DNA of 64,000 nucleotides. It comes from Hydractinia symbiolongicarpus (Eukaryota > Cnidaria > Hydrozoa > Anthoathecata > Hydractiniidae). Shown here piece after piece: positions 11,196 to 24,190 of the stretch (the stretch's first letter is position 1; every line of letters starts with the position of its first letter). The notes beneath the pieces were generated by a model. That model was not told the origin of the DNA, made no database searches, and was given only the letters and a program-made list of their open reading frames with translations. Location of the stretch: assembly GCF_029227915.1 (NCBI RefSeq), contig NC_079883.1, forward strand, positions 22,072,001 to 22,136,000, in the 5' to 3' direction. Made by a program: the position numbers and the translations under genes.

Positions 11196-14092
11196 TGATG
11201 TTTTTGTTCTACACTCAAATTCAAAATGTTATGTTGCATTATATAATCTTATGACCATGGTTGCACAAAAAGTCATGTAGCGCGTGGCCTTGTGGTTACG
11301 GAGTTCGCTTCGCAATCACAAGGTACGTAGTTCGGTCCACAGCGCGGGCATGTTTAGCAAGTGTCTTTACTACAGCTACGGGTCAACCCATGCCATGTGA
11401 GGGAAATTGGGTAGGTAATGCCGGTGTATACTTAATGTATACATTCTGAACCAGGACCCACATTGATAACAGTGTTTCAAACACTGAAGTGGCTATATCC
11501 TGTATAAATATTCGGAATAATAATAATAATAATAGTATTCTTCTTTTCAAATTGACGACTCACGCAATTTTTAAGGGTAACTCCTAAGGTTAGCAACTCT
11601 GCTGATGAACGAGAACTAAAGTGGTGCTCCGAAATCTTAATGTATCAGTTTATTAAAATAAGTTTTACTCCGCTAAATTTTATTCATTAAAGATTTTCAA
11701 ATCTTAACAATACTCATATTCACATGATCCAGCTATGACTCTACTCATTTTCACATATTTTGTAGCAGCTGGCTTTAAATTATACAGAAAAGATTTTTGA
11801 GCCCAATTAACTCTTTCTTTTTATCTGGTCTAATGCTTCGCAGCATGCCAACTATGCTGCAGTAAACTCCAGAAAGCGACGAGTTAATTTTTTTTTGTCG
11901 CGTTGTTTGAGGTTTTAATTATTGTATTGCTTTGCTACAAATTTATTTGTACGATTTTGTTAACACTTTTCACAGTTCGTTAAGATCGTTTCATCATAAA
12001 ATGTACTTTATGGTTTTAAATGGTTGCATTTTTTTAACAAGGTACCTAAAACAGAACTTAAGTATAAGTTTTGCATGAATTAGGTTTTTTTTGATAAGTA
12101 TCCGATAAGAAATTTCGAAAATTAAAGGCTATTTTAGAGGCCTAAATTCAAAAATTTTCTCGGCCCGTCGGTTCAACCATGATGGAGCCTCCTTAGATAC
12201 TTCATATATTTGCCCCCCCCCTTTCACATCTGATTCGCCGGCCCTGTTGGCTTTATCTAGGTCAAACAGGCTGTATCATCGATGGCCTAAAGAGTGTTTT
12301 GCGTTTAAAAGAACGTTGTATACATATACGAGAATATGATTCGTAAATATGTTTCTCTACAAACTATACCCCTTTTTTTGATTTGAAGATTTTTAGGTAA
12401 AGTTTTAGCAAATGATGTCTCACTATCTCACCTATAAGCCTACGAGCACCAACCATAAAGCACTGAATATGTGTTTCTTTAGGTCTCACATAACAGAAAA
12501 GAGAAAGGTTATTTTTACATACCCACGTCAAAAACAATGTCGTATAAAACACCTGGCAAGGTGAAGTCTGAAGCATGAATACGTTTAGCATGTATCGCGA
12601 ATGTTCGATTTAGCGCTTTCTCTCAATTATCAGTGGCGCCAATATCAACTACATTTTAGAAAAAGCTGGGAAAGATATTGTGAAATTTACTAATATTTTA
12701 CAATTTTATGAAACCGTAAACATTGTTGAACATCTAACAGACGTAAATTGTTTTGCTAGATTTCATGAGTGCACAGTTTTTTGTTTGTTTTGTTTGTATC
12801 AGTAGCACATTTGAATATTGCAGGCAGCGTATATATTTGTTCTGTTTCTTTCACCTTAGGGTTTAAAAATTGGAAAAGAGAACTTATTTTACGGAGCTAA
12901 TTACTGCGTTTCGGCTATCAAGCGCTGGATCAAACCAGTTTAACATTTGATGCAATGTTTTAAGCAGCAATGTTCCGTAAAATGCTAAATGTAGTTGACA
13001 TGGATTTTTCATGATTTTTGATAGTCATGTAACACGGTACAATATGTATCCAACAACATGAAAAACATGTTCGTTAATAGGTTTTGGACCTTAGAATCGA
13101 TAGATATAACAATTGACGAAAAAGGTAACATTATTGTTGAGAGTTAAGAATATAGTCTTGCTCGACAAATACTTTTTTGTTTATTACGTATATGAGATTT
13201 TTGTGGTTTACTGTTGACTTTTTTTGTCCAAGATTGGTAAAAAAAAAAGGTTTGCTCATTTTTTTGGAATGTACAGTTCACTTTTAAATGGAACACATAC
13301 CTAATATGGCATCGAGGAAGTAACCAGTTATATACATTCAGAGATATCACAAGAATTGGGCATGGAAACGTTTGTAAGGACATTGAGAAGGTATTGTGTC
13401 ATTTTTGGATTCGTCAGAAAAAGAAGTGTTAGCATGGTTCAGGGAGCATAACAGGATTGGTTGGGAGAGGTGGTAAAGTTAAGCCATGATAATCTATTTT
13501 TAGGGAGGATTTTATATAGAAAGAGGTTTCACATCCCAAAGACCAATAGCAAAGATTTGCCCTCTTGTGTGTATTTTAGGTTAACCACGCCAAAATCGAT
13601 GAAAGAGGCGAAAGGACAGCGACCAACATATGAGAAGCTACCATGGTTAAAGTCGAAGAAGATAGGTTGTTTACCAAATTTTAGCGAGTGTTTAATTTTG
13701 CGGTTGGCTTGAATTTCTGGGTCACCTTACCTAACGAGGGGTCTATTTTTACACGTCACTATCAGAATTCATGTCACAATATCTTTTATGATTGTCACAT
13801 TTACAAGTCACATTTTTGACTAAATCGTCACATCATACATATAACAACTTTTATTAAACATTTCATTCCCGAAGACTACATTTTCTAGTCTATTCATTAT
13901 GACAGTAGAGCTACCACACCTACCGATCACAACTAGAGATTGAAAGCCTTGCTCTCGGTTTTGGAGCAATTGAAGATTGACAAACATCTGTATGGGCTTC
14001 CCCAATATACAGCTAGTGGATATCAAAACCGTCACTAGCCTTGTATATGTAAACGAAACAGAACAGCCAACAAGTATTTTTGAGGCATATAC
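11196..14092. repeat. Tandem array unit 2 (2,897 bp)
   Basis: Collinear with unit 3 at an offset of 2,897-2,899 bp with very few substitutions. Examples are an A/G at the CTGTATGG(A/G)CTTCC site and a change of C-run length near 12217. It carries the SINE at its left end and includes the 280-bp segment (about 11998-12272) missing from unit 1. Confidence 0.85.
11280..11534 (+). mobile_element. tRNA-like SINE, copy 1
   Basis: A 255-bp element. The 5' head reads like a tRNA with an internal pol III promoter: A-box-like TGGCCTTGTGGTTACGG and B-box-like AGTTCGGTCC. A unique body follows and the tail is an AAT microsatellite, typical of tRNA-derived SINEs. Empty sites are preserved at 8901-8912 and 18108-18119, where AAGTCATGTATTCTTC is uninterrupted. 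Only GTA is repeated at the two edges, so the target duplication is very short or the insertion is atypical. Confidence 0.75.
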
Positions 14093-17012
14093 TGATGTTT
14101 TTGTTCTACACTCAAATTCAAAATGTTATGTTGCATTATATAATCTTATGACTATGGTTGCACAAAAAGTCATGTAGCGCGTGGCCTTGTGGTTACGGAG
14201 TTCGCTTCGCAATCACAAGGTACGTAGTTCGGTCCACAGCGCGGGCATGTTTAGCAAGTGTCTTTACTACAGCTACGGGTCAACCCATGCCATGTGAGGG
14301 AAATTGGGTAGGTAATGCCGGTGTATACTTAATGTATACATTCTGAACCAGGACCCACATTGATAACAGTGTTTCAAACACTGAAGTGGCTATATCCTGT
14401 ATAAATATTCGGAATAATAATAATAATAATAGTATTCTTCTTTTCAAATTGACGACTCACGCAATTTTTAAGGGTAACTCCTAAGGTTAGCAACTCTGCT
14501 GATGAACGAGAACTAAAGTGGTGCTCCGAAATCTTAATGTATCAGTTTATTAAAATAAGTTTTACTCCGCTAAATTTTATTCATTAAAGATTTTCAAATC
14601 TTAACAATACTCATATTCACATGATCCAGCTATGACTCTACTCATTTTCACATATTTTGTAGCAGCTGGCTTTAAATTATACAGAAAAGATTTTTGAGCC
14701 CAATTAACTCTTTCTTTTTATCTGGTCTAATGCTTCGCAGCATGCCAACTATGCTGCAGTAAACTCCAGAAAGCGACGAGTTAATTTTTTTTTGTCGCGT
14801 TGTTTGAGGTTTTAATTATTGTATTGCTTTGCTACAAATTTATTTGTACGATTTTGTTAACACTTTTCACAGTTCGTTAAGATCGTTTCATCATAAAATG
14901 TACTTTATGGTTTTAAATGGTTGCATTTTTTTAACAAGGTACCTAAAACAGAACTTAAGTATAAGTTTTGCATGAATTAGGTTTTTTTTGATAAGTATCC
15001 GATAAGAAATTTCGAAAATTAAAGGCTATTTTAGAGGCCTAAATTCAAAAATTTTCTCGGCCCGTCGGTTCAACCATGATGGAGCCTCCTTAGATACTTC
15101 ATATATTTGCCCCCCCCCCCTTTCACATCTGATTCGCCGGCCCTGTTGGCTTTATCTAGGTCAAACAGGCTGTATCATCGATGGCCTAAAGAGTGTTTTG
15201 CGTTTAAAAGAACGTTGTATACATATACGAGAATATGATTCGTAAATATGTTTCTCTACAAACTATACCCCTTTTTTTGATTTGAAGATTTTTAGGTAAA
15301 GTTTTAGCAAATGATGTCTCACTATCTCACCTATAAGCCTACGAGCACCAACCATAAAGCACTGAATATGTGTTTCTTTAGGTCTCACATAACAGAAAAG
15401 AGAAAGGTTATTTTTACATACCCACGTCAAAAACATTGTCGTATAAAACACCTGGCAAGGTGAAGTCTGAAGCATGAATACGTTTAGCATGTATCGCGAA
15501 TGTTCGATTTAGCGCTTTCTCTCAATTATCAGTGGCGCCAATATCAACTACATTTTAGAAAAAGCTGGGAAAGATATTGTGAAATTTACTAATATTTTAC
15601 AATTTTATGAAACCGTAAACATTGTTGAACATCTAACAGACGTAAATTGTTTTGCTAGATTTCATGAGTGCACAGTTTTTTGTTTGTTTTGTTTGTATCA
15701 GTAGCACATTTGAATATTGCAGGCAGCGTATATATTTGTTCTGTTTCTTTCACCTTAGGGTTTAAAAATTGGAAAAGAGAACTTATTTTACGGAGCTAAT
15801 TACTGCGTTTCGGCTATCAAGCGCTGGATCAAACCAGTTTAACATTTGATGCAATGTTTTAAGCAGCAATGTTCCGTAAAATGCTAAATGTAGTTGACAT
15901 GGATTTTTCATGATTTTTGATAGTCATGTAACACGGTACAATATGTATCCAACAACATGAAAAACATGTTCGTTAATAGGTTTTGGACCTTAGAATCGAT
16001 AGATATAACAAATGACGAAAAAGGTAACATTATTGTTGAGAGTTAAGAATATAGTCTTGCTCGACAAATACTTTTTTGTTTATTACGTATATGAGATTTT
16101 TGTGGTTTACTGTTGACTTTTTTTGTCCAAGATTGGTAAAAAAAAAAGGTTTGCTCATTTTTTTGGAATGTACAGTTCACTTTTAAATGGAAAACATACC
16201 TAATATGGCATCGAGGAAGTAACCAGTTATATACATTCAGAGATATCACAAGAATTGAGAAGGTATTGTGTCATTTTTGGATTCGTCAGAAAAAGAGGTG
16301 CTTGGCATGGTTCAGGGAGCATCACAGGATTGGTTGGGAGAGGTGGTAAAGTTAAGCCATGATAATCTATCTTTAGGGAGGATTTTATATAGAAAGAGGT
16401 TTCACATCCCAAACCAATAGCAAAGATTTGCCCTCTTGTGTGTATTTTAGGTTAACCACACCAAAATCGATGAAAGAGGCGAAAGGACAGCGACCAACAT
16501 GAGAAGCTACCATGGTTAAAGAAAGTCGAAGAAGATAGGTTGTTTACCAAATTTTAACGAGTGTTTAATTTTGCGGTTGGCTTGAATTTCTGGTTCACAT
16601 TTACAAGTCACATTTTTGACTAAATCGTCACATCATACATATAACAACTTTTATTAAACATTTCATTCCCGAAGACTACATTTTCTAGTCTATTCATTAT
16701 GACAGTAGAGCTACCACACCTACCGATCACAACTAGAGATTGAAAGCCTTGCTCTCGGTTTTGGAGCAATTGAAGATTGACAAACATCTGTATGGACTTC
16801 CCCAATATACAGCTAGTGGATATCAAAACCGTTACTAGTCTTGTATATGTAAACGAAACAGAACAGCCAACAAGTATTTTGAGGCATACTGAAGCTACAA
16901 GGCTATAATTCCAAGCTAACACACGAACTTGGTTAGGTTAATTCTGATAATCTCTCCCACCATCAACAGCAAATACAGGCTCCACCTAAACAAGAAGGAG
17001 AATTTCCTTTAT
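14093..17012. repeat. Tandem array unit 3
   Basis: Like unit 2 in its first 2 kb. Its right part has several small deletions (around 16250, 16410 and 16590) and an end that differs from units 1 and 2. From about 16870 it continues into CTGAAGCTACAAGGC, a segment shared with the end of unit 4 up to AATTTCCTTTAT. Confidence 0.8.
14177..14431 (+). mobile_element. tRNA-like SINE, copy 2
   Basis: Same 255-bp length and the same insertion point as the copy at 11280. The two are effectively identical, so they descend from one insertion that was then copied with the array unit. Confidence 0.75.
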
Positions 17013-17017
17013 AATTA

Positions 17018-17131
17018 GGGTGTGTTTATTTCATAAGTATTACAGCGAACCGAAACAATAAATTCACTTTCTTTTATTACTACGTAATTTGAACAAACCA
17101 AATCAAAACGCCAGTTCAACCTCGTTCTCAG
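17018..17131. repeat. 114-bp dispersed repeat, copy 1
   Basis: It runs from GGGTGTGTTTATTTCATAA to AACCTCGTTCTCAG and recurs almost unchanged at 22653-22766. It sits exactly between the end of unit 3 and the start of leader A2, so it marks a junction of the duplicated block. A more diverged relative lies at about 21770-21830. Confidence 0.75.
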
Positions 17132-18029
17132 AATTGCTGCTTTTTTCCATACCTTGTCCGCCATCTTGAAAATTAGATCAAAATCAGAACACTCGAATGT
17201 TGTTGTGGAATGTTTGGTGACTTGTCAAACGCTAAATTTGATTTCATCCAACTTTTAAATTTTCATCCAACATCCATCCAACATTAGAATCAAAATGGAC
17301 ATCAGGAACTCACCAAGAAATTGTATAATTAATCAGGGAATTGTCATAGATATTTGGAAAAAAACAAAGTTAGTCAGGCGAAGCCTTTGGTATAACTCAG
17401 GAGAAATAAAAAATCACAACCTTGTGCCCAGGGTTCTTTTACATAATGAAATGTCGCAGTGCTGACTGATAATATCACTTTATTTTGGAGCGTTAATTCT
17501 CTTGCGAACATTTTCTAGTTAACTACCTTATTCGTATTAATTTTCGCACAATAGCAGTATGAACATATTTCGCGCGAATTTTTTATTTGTGACAGTTGAA
17601 ATTACTTTACAAATAACAGAGAAAGAGTAAAATTCAGGGTTGTGGCCAAAATACGGTTGCGTTTCCTTTGTTTCTCAAAAAATATACCTTATCGCGTATT
17701 ACATTTAACACCTTGAACATCTGTACTAAATATCGCACCCTAATAATTTTTTTTTTGAGCTAGGAATATGAATAGAATAATAGTAGTTTAAAAAAGCCTT
17801 ATTATACCAAAAAATGGAGAATATGTGATATTATGGTCCGTTGGTATGCCATTAGATTTCTTAGACTTCGATCCTGGTTTGTTTTTCGTACAGAATATTT
17901 TTCAATTGATCATCAGGCTGGTTATTATCTATAGTAATGCCAAAAAATGACCACACTCTTTTTCTTTCCTTTATGTCAATTTTTGTCGTTTCTTGTTGTT
18001 TTTATATTATCTACCTAACAGAATGCGTG
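17132..18029. repeat. Array leader segment, copy A2
   Basis: Second copy of the leader seen at 7915-8832, offset by about 9.2 kb and more diverged than the inner units are from each other. Confidence 0.7.
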
Positions 18030-20770
18030 CGGATGTTTTTGTTCTAAACTCAAAATCAAAATGTTATGTTGCATTATATAATCTTCTGACTATGGTTGCA
18101 TAAAAAGTCATGTATTCTTCTTTTCAAATTGACGACTTACGCAATTTTTAAGGGTAACTCCTAAGGTTAGCAACTCTGTTATGAAACTCTGCTATGAACG
18201 AGAACTAAAGTGGTGCTCCGAAATCTTAATGTATCAGTTTATTAAAATAAGTTTTACTCCGCTAAATTTTATTCATTAAAGATTTTCAAATCTTAACAAT
18301 ACTCATATTCATATGATCCAGCTATGATTCTACTCATTTTCACATATTTTGTAGCAGCTGGCTTTAAATTATACAGAAAAATTATGCAGACTTTTGAGCC
18401 CAATTTACTCTTTCTTTTTATCTGGTCTAATGCTTCGCAGCATGCCAACTAATTCTCCTGCAGTAAACTCCAGACAGCGACGAGTTAATTTTTTTTTGTC
18501 GCGTTGTTTGAGGTTTTAATTATTGTATTGCTTTGCTACAAATTTATTTGTACGATTTTGTTAACACTTTTCACAGTTCGTTAAGATCGTTTCATCATAA
18601 AATGTACTTTATGGTTTTAAATGGTTGCATTTTTTTAACAAGGTACCAAAAACAGAACTTAAGTATAAGTTTTGCATGAATAGGGTTTTTTTGATAAGTA
18701 TCCGATAAAAATTTTCTCGGCCCGTCGGTCCAACCGTGATGGAGCCTCCTTAGTTACTTCATATATTTGCCCCCCCCCCCCTTTCACATCTGATTCGTCG
18801 GCCCTGTTGGTTTTATCTAGGTCAAACAGGCTGTATCATCGATGGCCTAAAGAGTATTTTGCGTTTAAAAGAACGTTGTATACATATACGAGAATATGAT
18901 TCGTAAATATGTTGTCTACAAACTATACCCCTTTCTTTGATTTAAAGATTTTTAGGTAAAGTTTTAGCAAATGATGTCTCACTATCTCACCAATAAGCCT
19001 ACGAGCACCAACCATAAAGCACTGAATATGTGTTCCTTTAGGTCTCACATAACAGAAAAGAGAAAGGTTATTTTTACGTACCCACGTCAAAAACAATGTC
19101 GTATAAAACACCTGCCAAGCTGAAGTCTGAAGCATGAATACGTTTAGCATGTATCGCGAATGTTCGATTTAGCGCTTTCTCTCAATTATCAGTGGCGCCA
19201 ATATCAACTACATTTTAGAAAAAGCTGGGAAAGATATTGTGAAATTTACTAATATTTTACAATTTTATGAAACCGTAAACATTGTTGAACATCTAACAGA
19301 CGTAAATTGTTTTGCTAGATTTCATGAGTGCACAGTTTTTTGTTTGTTTTGTTTGTATCAGTAGCACATTTGGATATTGCAGGCAGCGTATATATTTGTT
19401 CTGTTTCTTTCACCTTAGGGTTTAAAAATTGGAAAAGAGAACTAATTTTACGGAGCTAATTACTGCGTTTCGGCTGTCAAGCGCTGGACCAAACCAGTTC
19501 AACATTTAATGCAATGTTTTAAGCAGCAATGTTCCGTAAAATGCTAAATTTATTTGACATGGATGTTGCATGATTTTCGATAGTCATGTAACACGGTACA
19601 ATATATATCCAACAACATGAAAAACATGTTCGTTAATAGGTTTTGGACCTTAGAATCGATAGATATAACAAATGACGAAAAAGGTAACATTATTGTTGAG
19701 AGTTAAGAATATTGCCTTGCTCGACAAATATTTTTTTGTTTATTACGTATATGAGATTTTTGTGGTTTACTGATGATTTTTCGTCCAAAATTAGTAAAAA
19801 AAAGGTTTGCTCATTTTTTGGAATGTACAGTTCACTTTTAAATGGAAAACATACCTAATATGGCATCGAGGAAGTAACCAGTTATATACATTCAGAAATA
19901 TCACAAGAATTGGGCATGGAAACGTTTGTAAGGACATTGAGAAGGTATTGTGTCATTTTTGGATTCGTCAGAAAAAGAGGTGCTTGGCATGGTTCAGGGA
20001 GCATCACAGGATTGATTGGGAGAGGCGGTAAAGTTAAGCCATGATAATCTATCTGTAGGGACGATTTTATATAGAAATAGGTTTCACATCCCAAAGACCA
20101 ATAGCAAAGATTTGCCCTCTTGTGTGTATTTTAGGTTAACCACGCTAAAATCGATGAAAGAGGCGAAAGGACAGCGACCAACATGAGAAGCTACCAAGAA
20201 ATTAAAGAAAGTCGAAGAAGATAGGTTGTTTACCAAATTTTAGCGAGTGTTTAATTTTGCGGTTGGCTTGAATTTCTGGGTCACCTTACCTAACGAGGGG
20301 TCTATTTTTACACGTCACTATTAAAATTCATGTCACAATATCTTTTATGATTGTCACATTTACAAGTCACATTTTAACTAAATCGTCACATCATACATAT
20401 AACAACTTTTATTAAACATTTCATTCCCGAAGACTACATTTTCTAGTCTATTCATTATGACAGTAGAGCTACCACACCTACCGATCACAACTAGAGATTG
20501 AAAGCCTTGCTCTCGGTTTTGGAGCAATTGAAGATTGACAAACATCTGTATGGACTTCCCCAATATACAGCTAGTGGATATCAAAACCGTTACTAGTCTT
20601 GTATATGTAAACGAAACAGAACAGCCAACAAGTATTTTGAGGCATACTGAAGCTACAAGGCTATAATTCCAAGCTAACACACGAACTTGGTTAGGTTAAT
20701 TCTTATAATCTCTCCCACCATCAACAGCAAATACAGGCTCCATCCCAACAAGAAGGAGAATTTCCTTTAT
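18030..20770. repeat. Tandem array unit 4 (diverged)
   Basis: Most diverged unit: many single-base differences, a short extra GTTATGAAACTCTGCTATG near 18178, and a longer C-run near 18770. It has the 280-bp segment and no SINE. Its left edge joins leader A2 just as unit 1 joins A1. Confidence 0.8.
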
Positions 20771-22100
20771 ACTTAGTCACCAATGCTGTCATGAAAAGTG
20801 ATTCAACTATTATCACTTATAAGATTGTTCAAGCAACGTTTGAAAATTCCACGCTTTAACCTCTCGCCATTTTATCCGACAAGGATCATTGGCAAGAGGT
20901 AGAAAGAGTCACAAAATCATATTCAGAGAAATTAATTTAGTAGATTCAAGTATTATATTGAGAGAAGACAGGACCATTGTCGCATCAAAGCTACTACATT
21001 GTGATGTCAACAGTTGAGTTGTGGCAGTTGGTTGTGGTAGGATTACTGGAGAGTGGTATGTCAACGAAAGGATTTAGAATCCATCTACGAAATCCACATT
21101 TGTAACACACTAGGATTTACCACCGTTGACCTGTAAGAGGCACGCCAAAAGTAATGCGAATTGTGGACTACGACATAGAGGAAGAATGGAATAATCTCAA
21201 TCAAGACATTGCGATGGAACAAGACTTGTGAGCCTTCTAAGTTAACTGAATACGAAATAGGCCTCTAGGATTCTTCAAAATTAAAAGATAAGTAATGTCG
21301 GAGACTGCCTACAGACAGACTGTATATGTGTGTGTATAAGGCACGGAGTGAAGTGTATATAGCTTCTTTGTGTTTAACTATATTACGAGACAGACGTGTT
21401 ATTTTTTGTCCTTCTAGTATCTCTTATACACGCTGAAAAAAATATATAACACCCATATTGTGGCTAATCAGGTAGCCTAGAATAGCTAGCTAGCATTGCT
21501 TTCTTTAGTTTTCATTAAACTAAACAAGCTATCAGAATTCAAAAATTCTTACCAGTTATGACTCGGATATATCTACATGATTTCCAGCACCTAGCTTCAA
21601 GTTTCATTGACTGGACTTTCACTACATCAGATGCGAGTGCTTTTCAAGTAATTATCAGGGAGCCTTTCGATTGTTTAGCAAATAAACATTTTCAAAAACT
21701 TTCACAAACACTTTTATTAAATTTTTTATGCGCTTATTATTTTTTTTAAAAAAATGTATCGTTTAAGTAGGGAGTGCTTATTTCATAATACAAATCATAA
21801 CTCCAGTCCAACCTCGTTCTTAGGGTAATTTCGCTTTAAAATGCCCTGAAAACGAGGTTTAATTGCAGTCATCTCTTCGTCTCGTCAAAAGTTGGTTGCG
21901 TTTAAATAAACCTCGTCTCAGGGCTTCCAATGACGGGTTCAGGGTTGGGTGTTTATTACGGCTATATGGTTACAATTAAGAATAGCCGGGGTTACTTATT
22001 CAGGGAGAAAGGTGGACGCTTACTAGACACGCGTGCTTAAAAATGAATCACGAAATCTTTCAGGTGGCTCAGCTATCTTTCTCGCCGCACTTTGTTAAAC
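20771..22100. other. Spacer after the array
   Basis: About 20771-21420 looks like a decayed retroelement or gene relic, with a higher GC share and broken frames that I cannot name. Around 21770-21970 is a diverged copy of the dispersed repeat, with CTCGTTCTTAGG and CCTCGTCTCAGG ends facing each other. No intact gene. Confidence 0.35.
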
Positions 22101-22109
22101 TCGCCATAA

Positions 22110-24187
22110 GTTTCAGCTTGTCTAAATAAGCGTCTAAATAAGAACACCTAGCCTCATGAAAAATTTAAACGTTCTTCTAACAGAAATCGTGCACTATTTG
22201 AAAATTTAAAAAATTCACATGGTAAATACGTTCCTGTTTGTTAGATTGAAATATTGATAAGCAATGATTTGTCGGTTTTTCTTGATGTATTGTCACGAAA
22301 GAGGTATCACGAATCTTTTCTATTTTAGGAAAAACACAAATAAGAACATTGCTACATGCTGATTGAACCGTTGTGTCACCGTGCTAGATTTGCTTAAACA
22401 ATATTTTCAGGCTCAGCCAGCCTCGTCCCCAGTGCATCTTGTATTTTTTTCTTCAACAGCTAATAGAAAAAGAAATTGTTTCGAAACAAAAGCCGTCGTG
22501 TTTTTCTATGTTATTTGTAGTGTTTTTTATGCATAATTCATTACAAGCCTGCACAAATTTCATTTTTGTTAGTACGAAAGCACTTTCCATTCCAAATATA
22601 AAAAAGGCAAGATCTTATAAAAGACTTTTCTAGAAAAATGCCGTTAGAAGGAGGGTGTGTTTATTTCATAACTTTTACAGCGAACCGAAACAATAAATTC
22701 ACTTTCTTTTATTGCTACGTAATTTGAACAAACCAAATCAAAACGCCAGTTCAACCTCGTTCTCAGGCCAACTTTTTTTTTTAATTTTCCTATTAACGAG
22801 CTTGAACTGCAGTCATCCATTCCTCTCGTAACAAATTTATCGCGTTTATATAAACCTCGTCTTAAGCTTCTCAGGTGTTTGGGCAGAATCTGTATATAAA
22901 AAACCCAAAGAAGTCCTGGGTTCGGGGTTGGGCGTTTATTAGATATAGCTATAACTAACGGCCTTGGTTTGCTTATACAGGGAGGAACTCTTTATAAATT
23001 ACTTTCAAAGGTGGACAGTTTTTTTTTTGCTTTTTAACTGTTTGATATTAATTAATATTGAAACTTCATTTCAAATATTTACAACCATTGTTCCGTTAAA
23101 ATTTATAATTTGGGAAAAAAGTAAAATTCAAACTTTTTTTCTCAATGTTTTCGTATTACCAAAACAAAATTTGTTGAAGCTTGTAATGAAATATGAAAAA
23201 AAAACACACACAACAAATAACATGGGACAATAGGACAGCGTTTGTTTCGAAACCATCTCGTATTGTATTAGCTCTGGACACACACATCTCAGTCCCGATA
23301 TCAAAAAGATACAATATGCTCTGGGGACGAGGTTGGCTGAGCCCGAAATTATTTTATAAGCAAAATAAGAACGATTAAACCACCCTTGTCCCCAGAGTCC
23401 TTTAGGTTACTGCAACTGTTCCACAATAGGCCTATTTTTAAAGTACATTCTTATCAAAAAAAATTTCTTTTTGAAATTAAATTAGACATTTTAAGATATG
23501 GACAAACATATCGCTGTTTCGATATTCTCAAAGATACAAGATGCTCTGGGCATGAGGTTGGCAAAGCCTGAAAATATTATTTAAGCAAAACTAGCACGTT
23601 AAAACACTGGTGCCACCACCAGACAGCGTTTAATGCAAATACATCAACTAATTTTTTTTTTAAATACGCTTATATTTCATAATTTTTATTTTTTTTCGAA
23701 AATAGGAAAATATGGTCCGATTCAGAGACGATTATGGTTTTTATTTTTGGATTAGATGAAATAGATGATTTTAAAGTTATTTATTGTAAACATATGCACG
23801 TATAAAAGATAGAGCGAAAGACTGTTCGAAAATCTAAGTTTCTTAGTAATTCAACACTCAAATTATTTGGTTACTATAAAATTTGTGAAAAAAGTTGAGA
23901 TTTTTCCAAAAATATTCTGAAATTTCGGAAGAAAGACATACCAGCTGATGAATTATCAAAAGATTCGTGATACCTCTGTCGTGACAATGCATCAAGAAAA
24001 ACCGACCAACCTGTAAAATTACAAAAGTGTTTTGCAACACAATCATTGTTTATCAATCTTTCAATCTAACAAACAGGAAATTATTTACCATGCTGTGAAT
24101 TTTTTAAAGTTTCAAATAGTGCACGATTTTTGTTAGAACTTTTAAATTTTTTATAAGGCTAGATGTTCTTATTTAGGCGCTACGCAC
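22110..24187. repeat. Large imperfect inverted repeat (about 2.1 kb)
   Basis: Left arm about 22110-22325 and right arm about 23955-24187 are reverse complements with substitutions and small indels. Matching landmarks are AATCGTGCACTATTTGAAA, CCTGTTTGTTAGATTGAAA and GAGGTATCACGAATCTTTT. The spacer holds the second 114-bp dispersed repeat (22653-22766) and CTCGTCCCCAG-type motifs at 22419, 23320 and 23387. The right arm contains a minus-strand exon-like segment (24010-23942, 23 codons) between an acceptor TTTTACAG and a donor GTATGT. The left arm version is degraded. Confidence 0.6.
22653..22766. repeat. 114-bp dispersed repeat, copy 2
   Basis: Same length and nearly the same sequence as 17018-17131. 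The right edge AACCTCGTTCTCAGG resembles the ends of the short palindromic elements elsewhere in the window. Confidence 0.75.
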
Positions 24188-24190
24188 GGT

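Noticed and set aside
11280-11350. A functional tRNA gene
   Set aside because: The acceptor and anticodon stems do not close properly, the B box is one base short, and the unit continues into a SINE body with an AAT tail.
9468-20680. Short frames conserved between array units (for example starting MLNVFMLQTS or MGEVVKLSHD)
   Set aside because: Conservation reflects recent DNA duplication. Units 3 and 4 break or shift several of them, and no domain or splice structure is visible.
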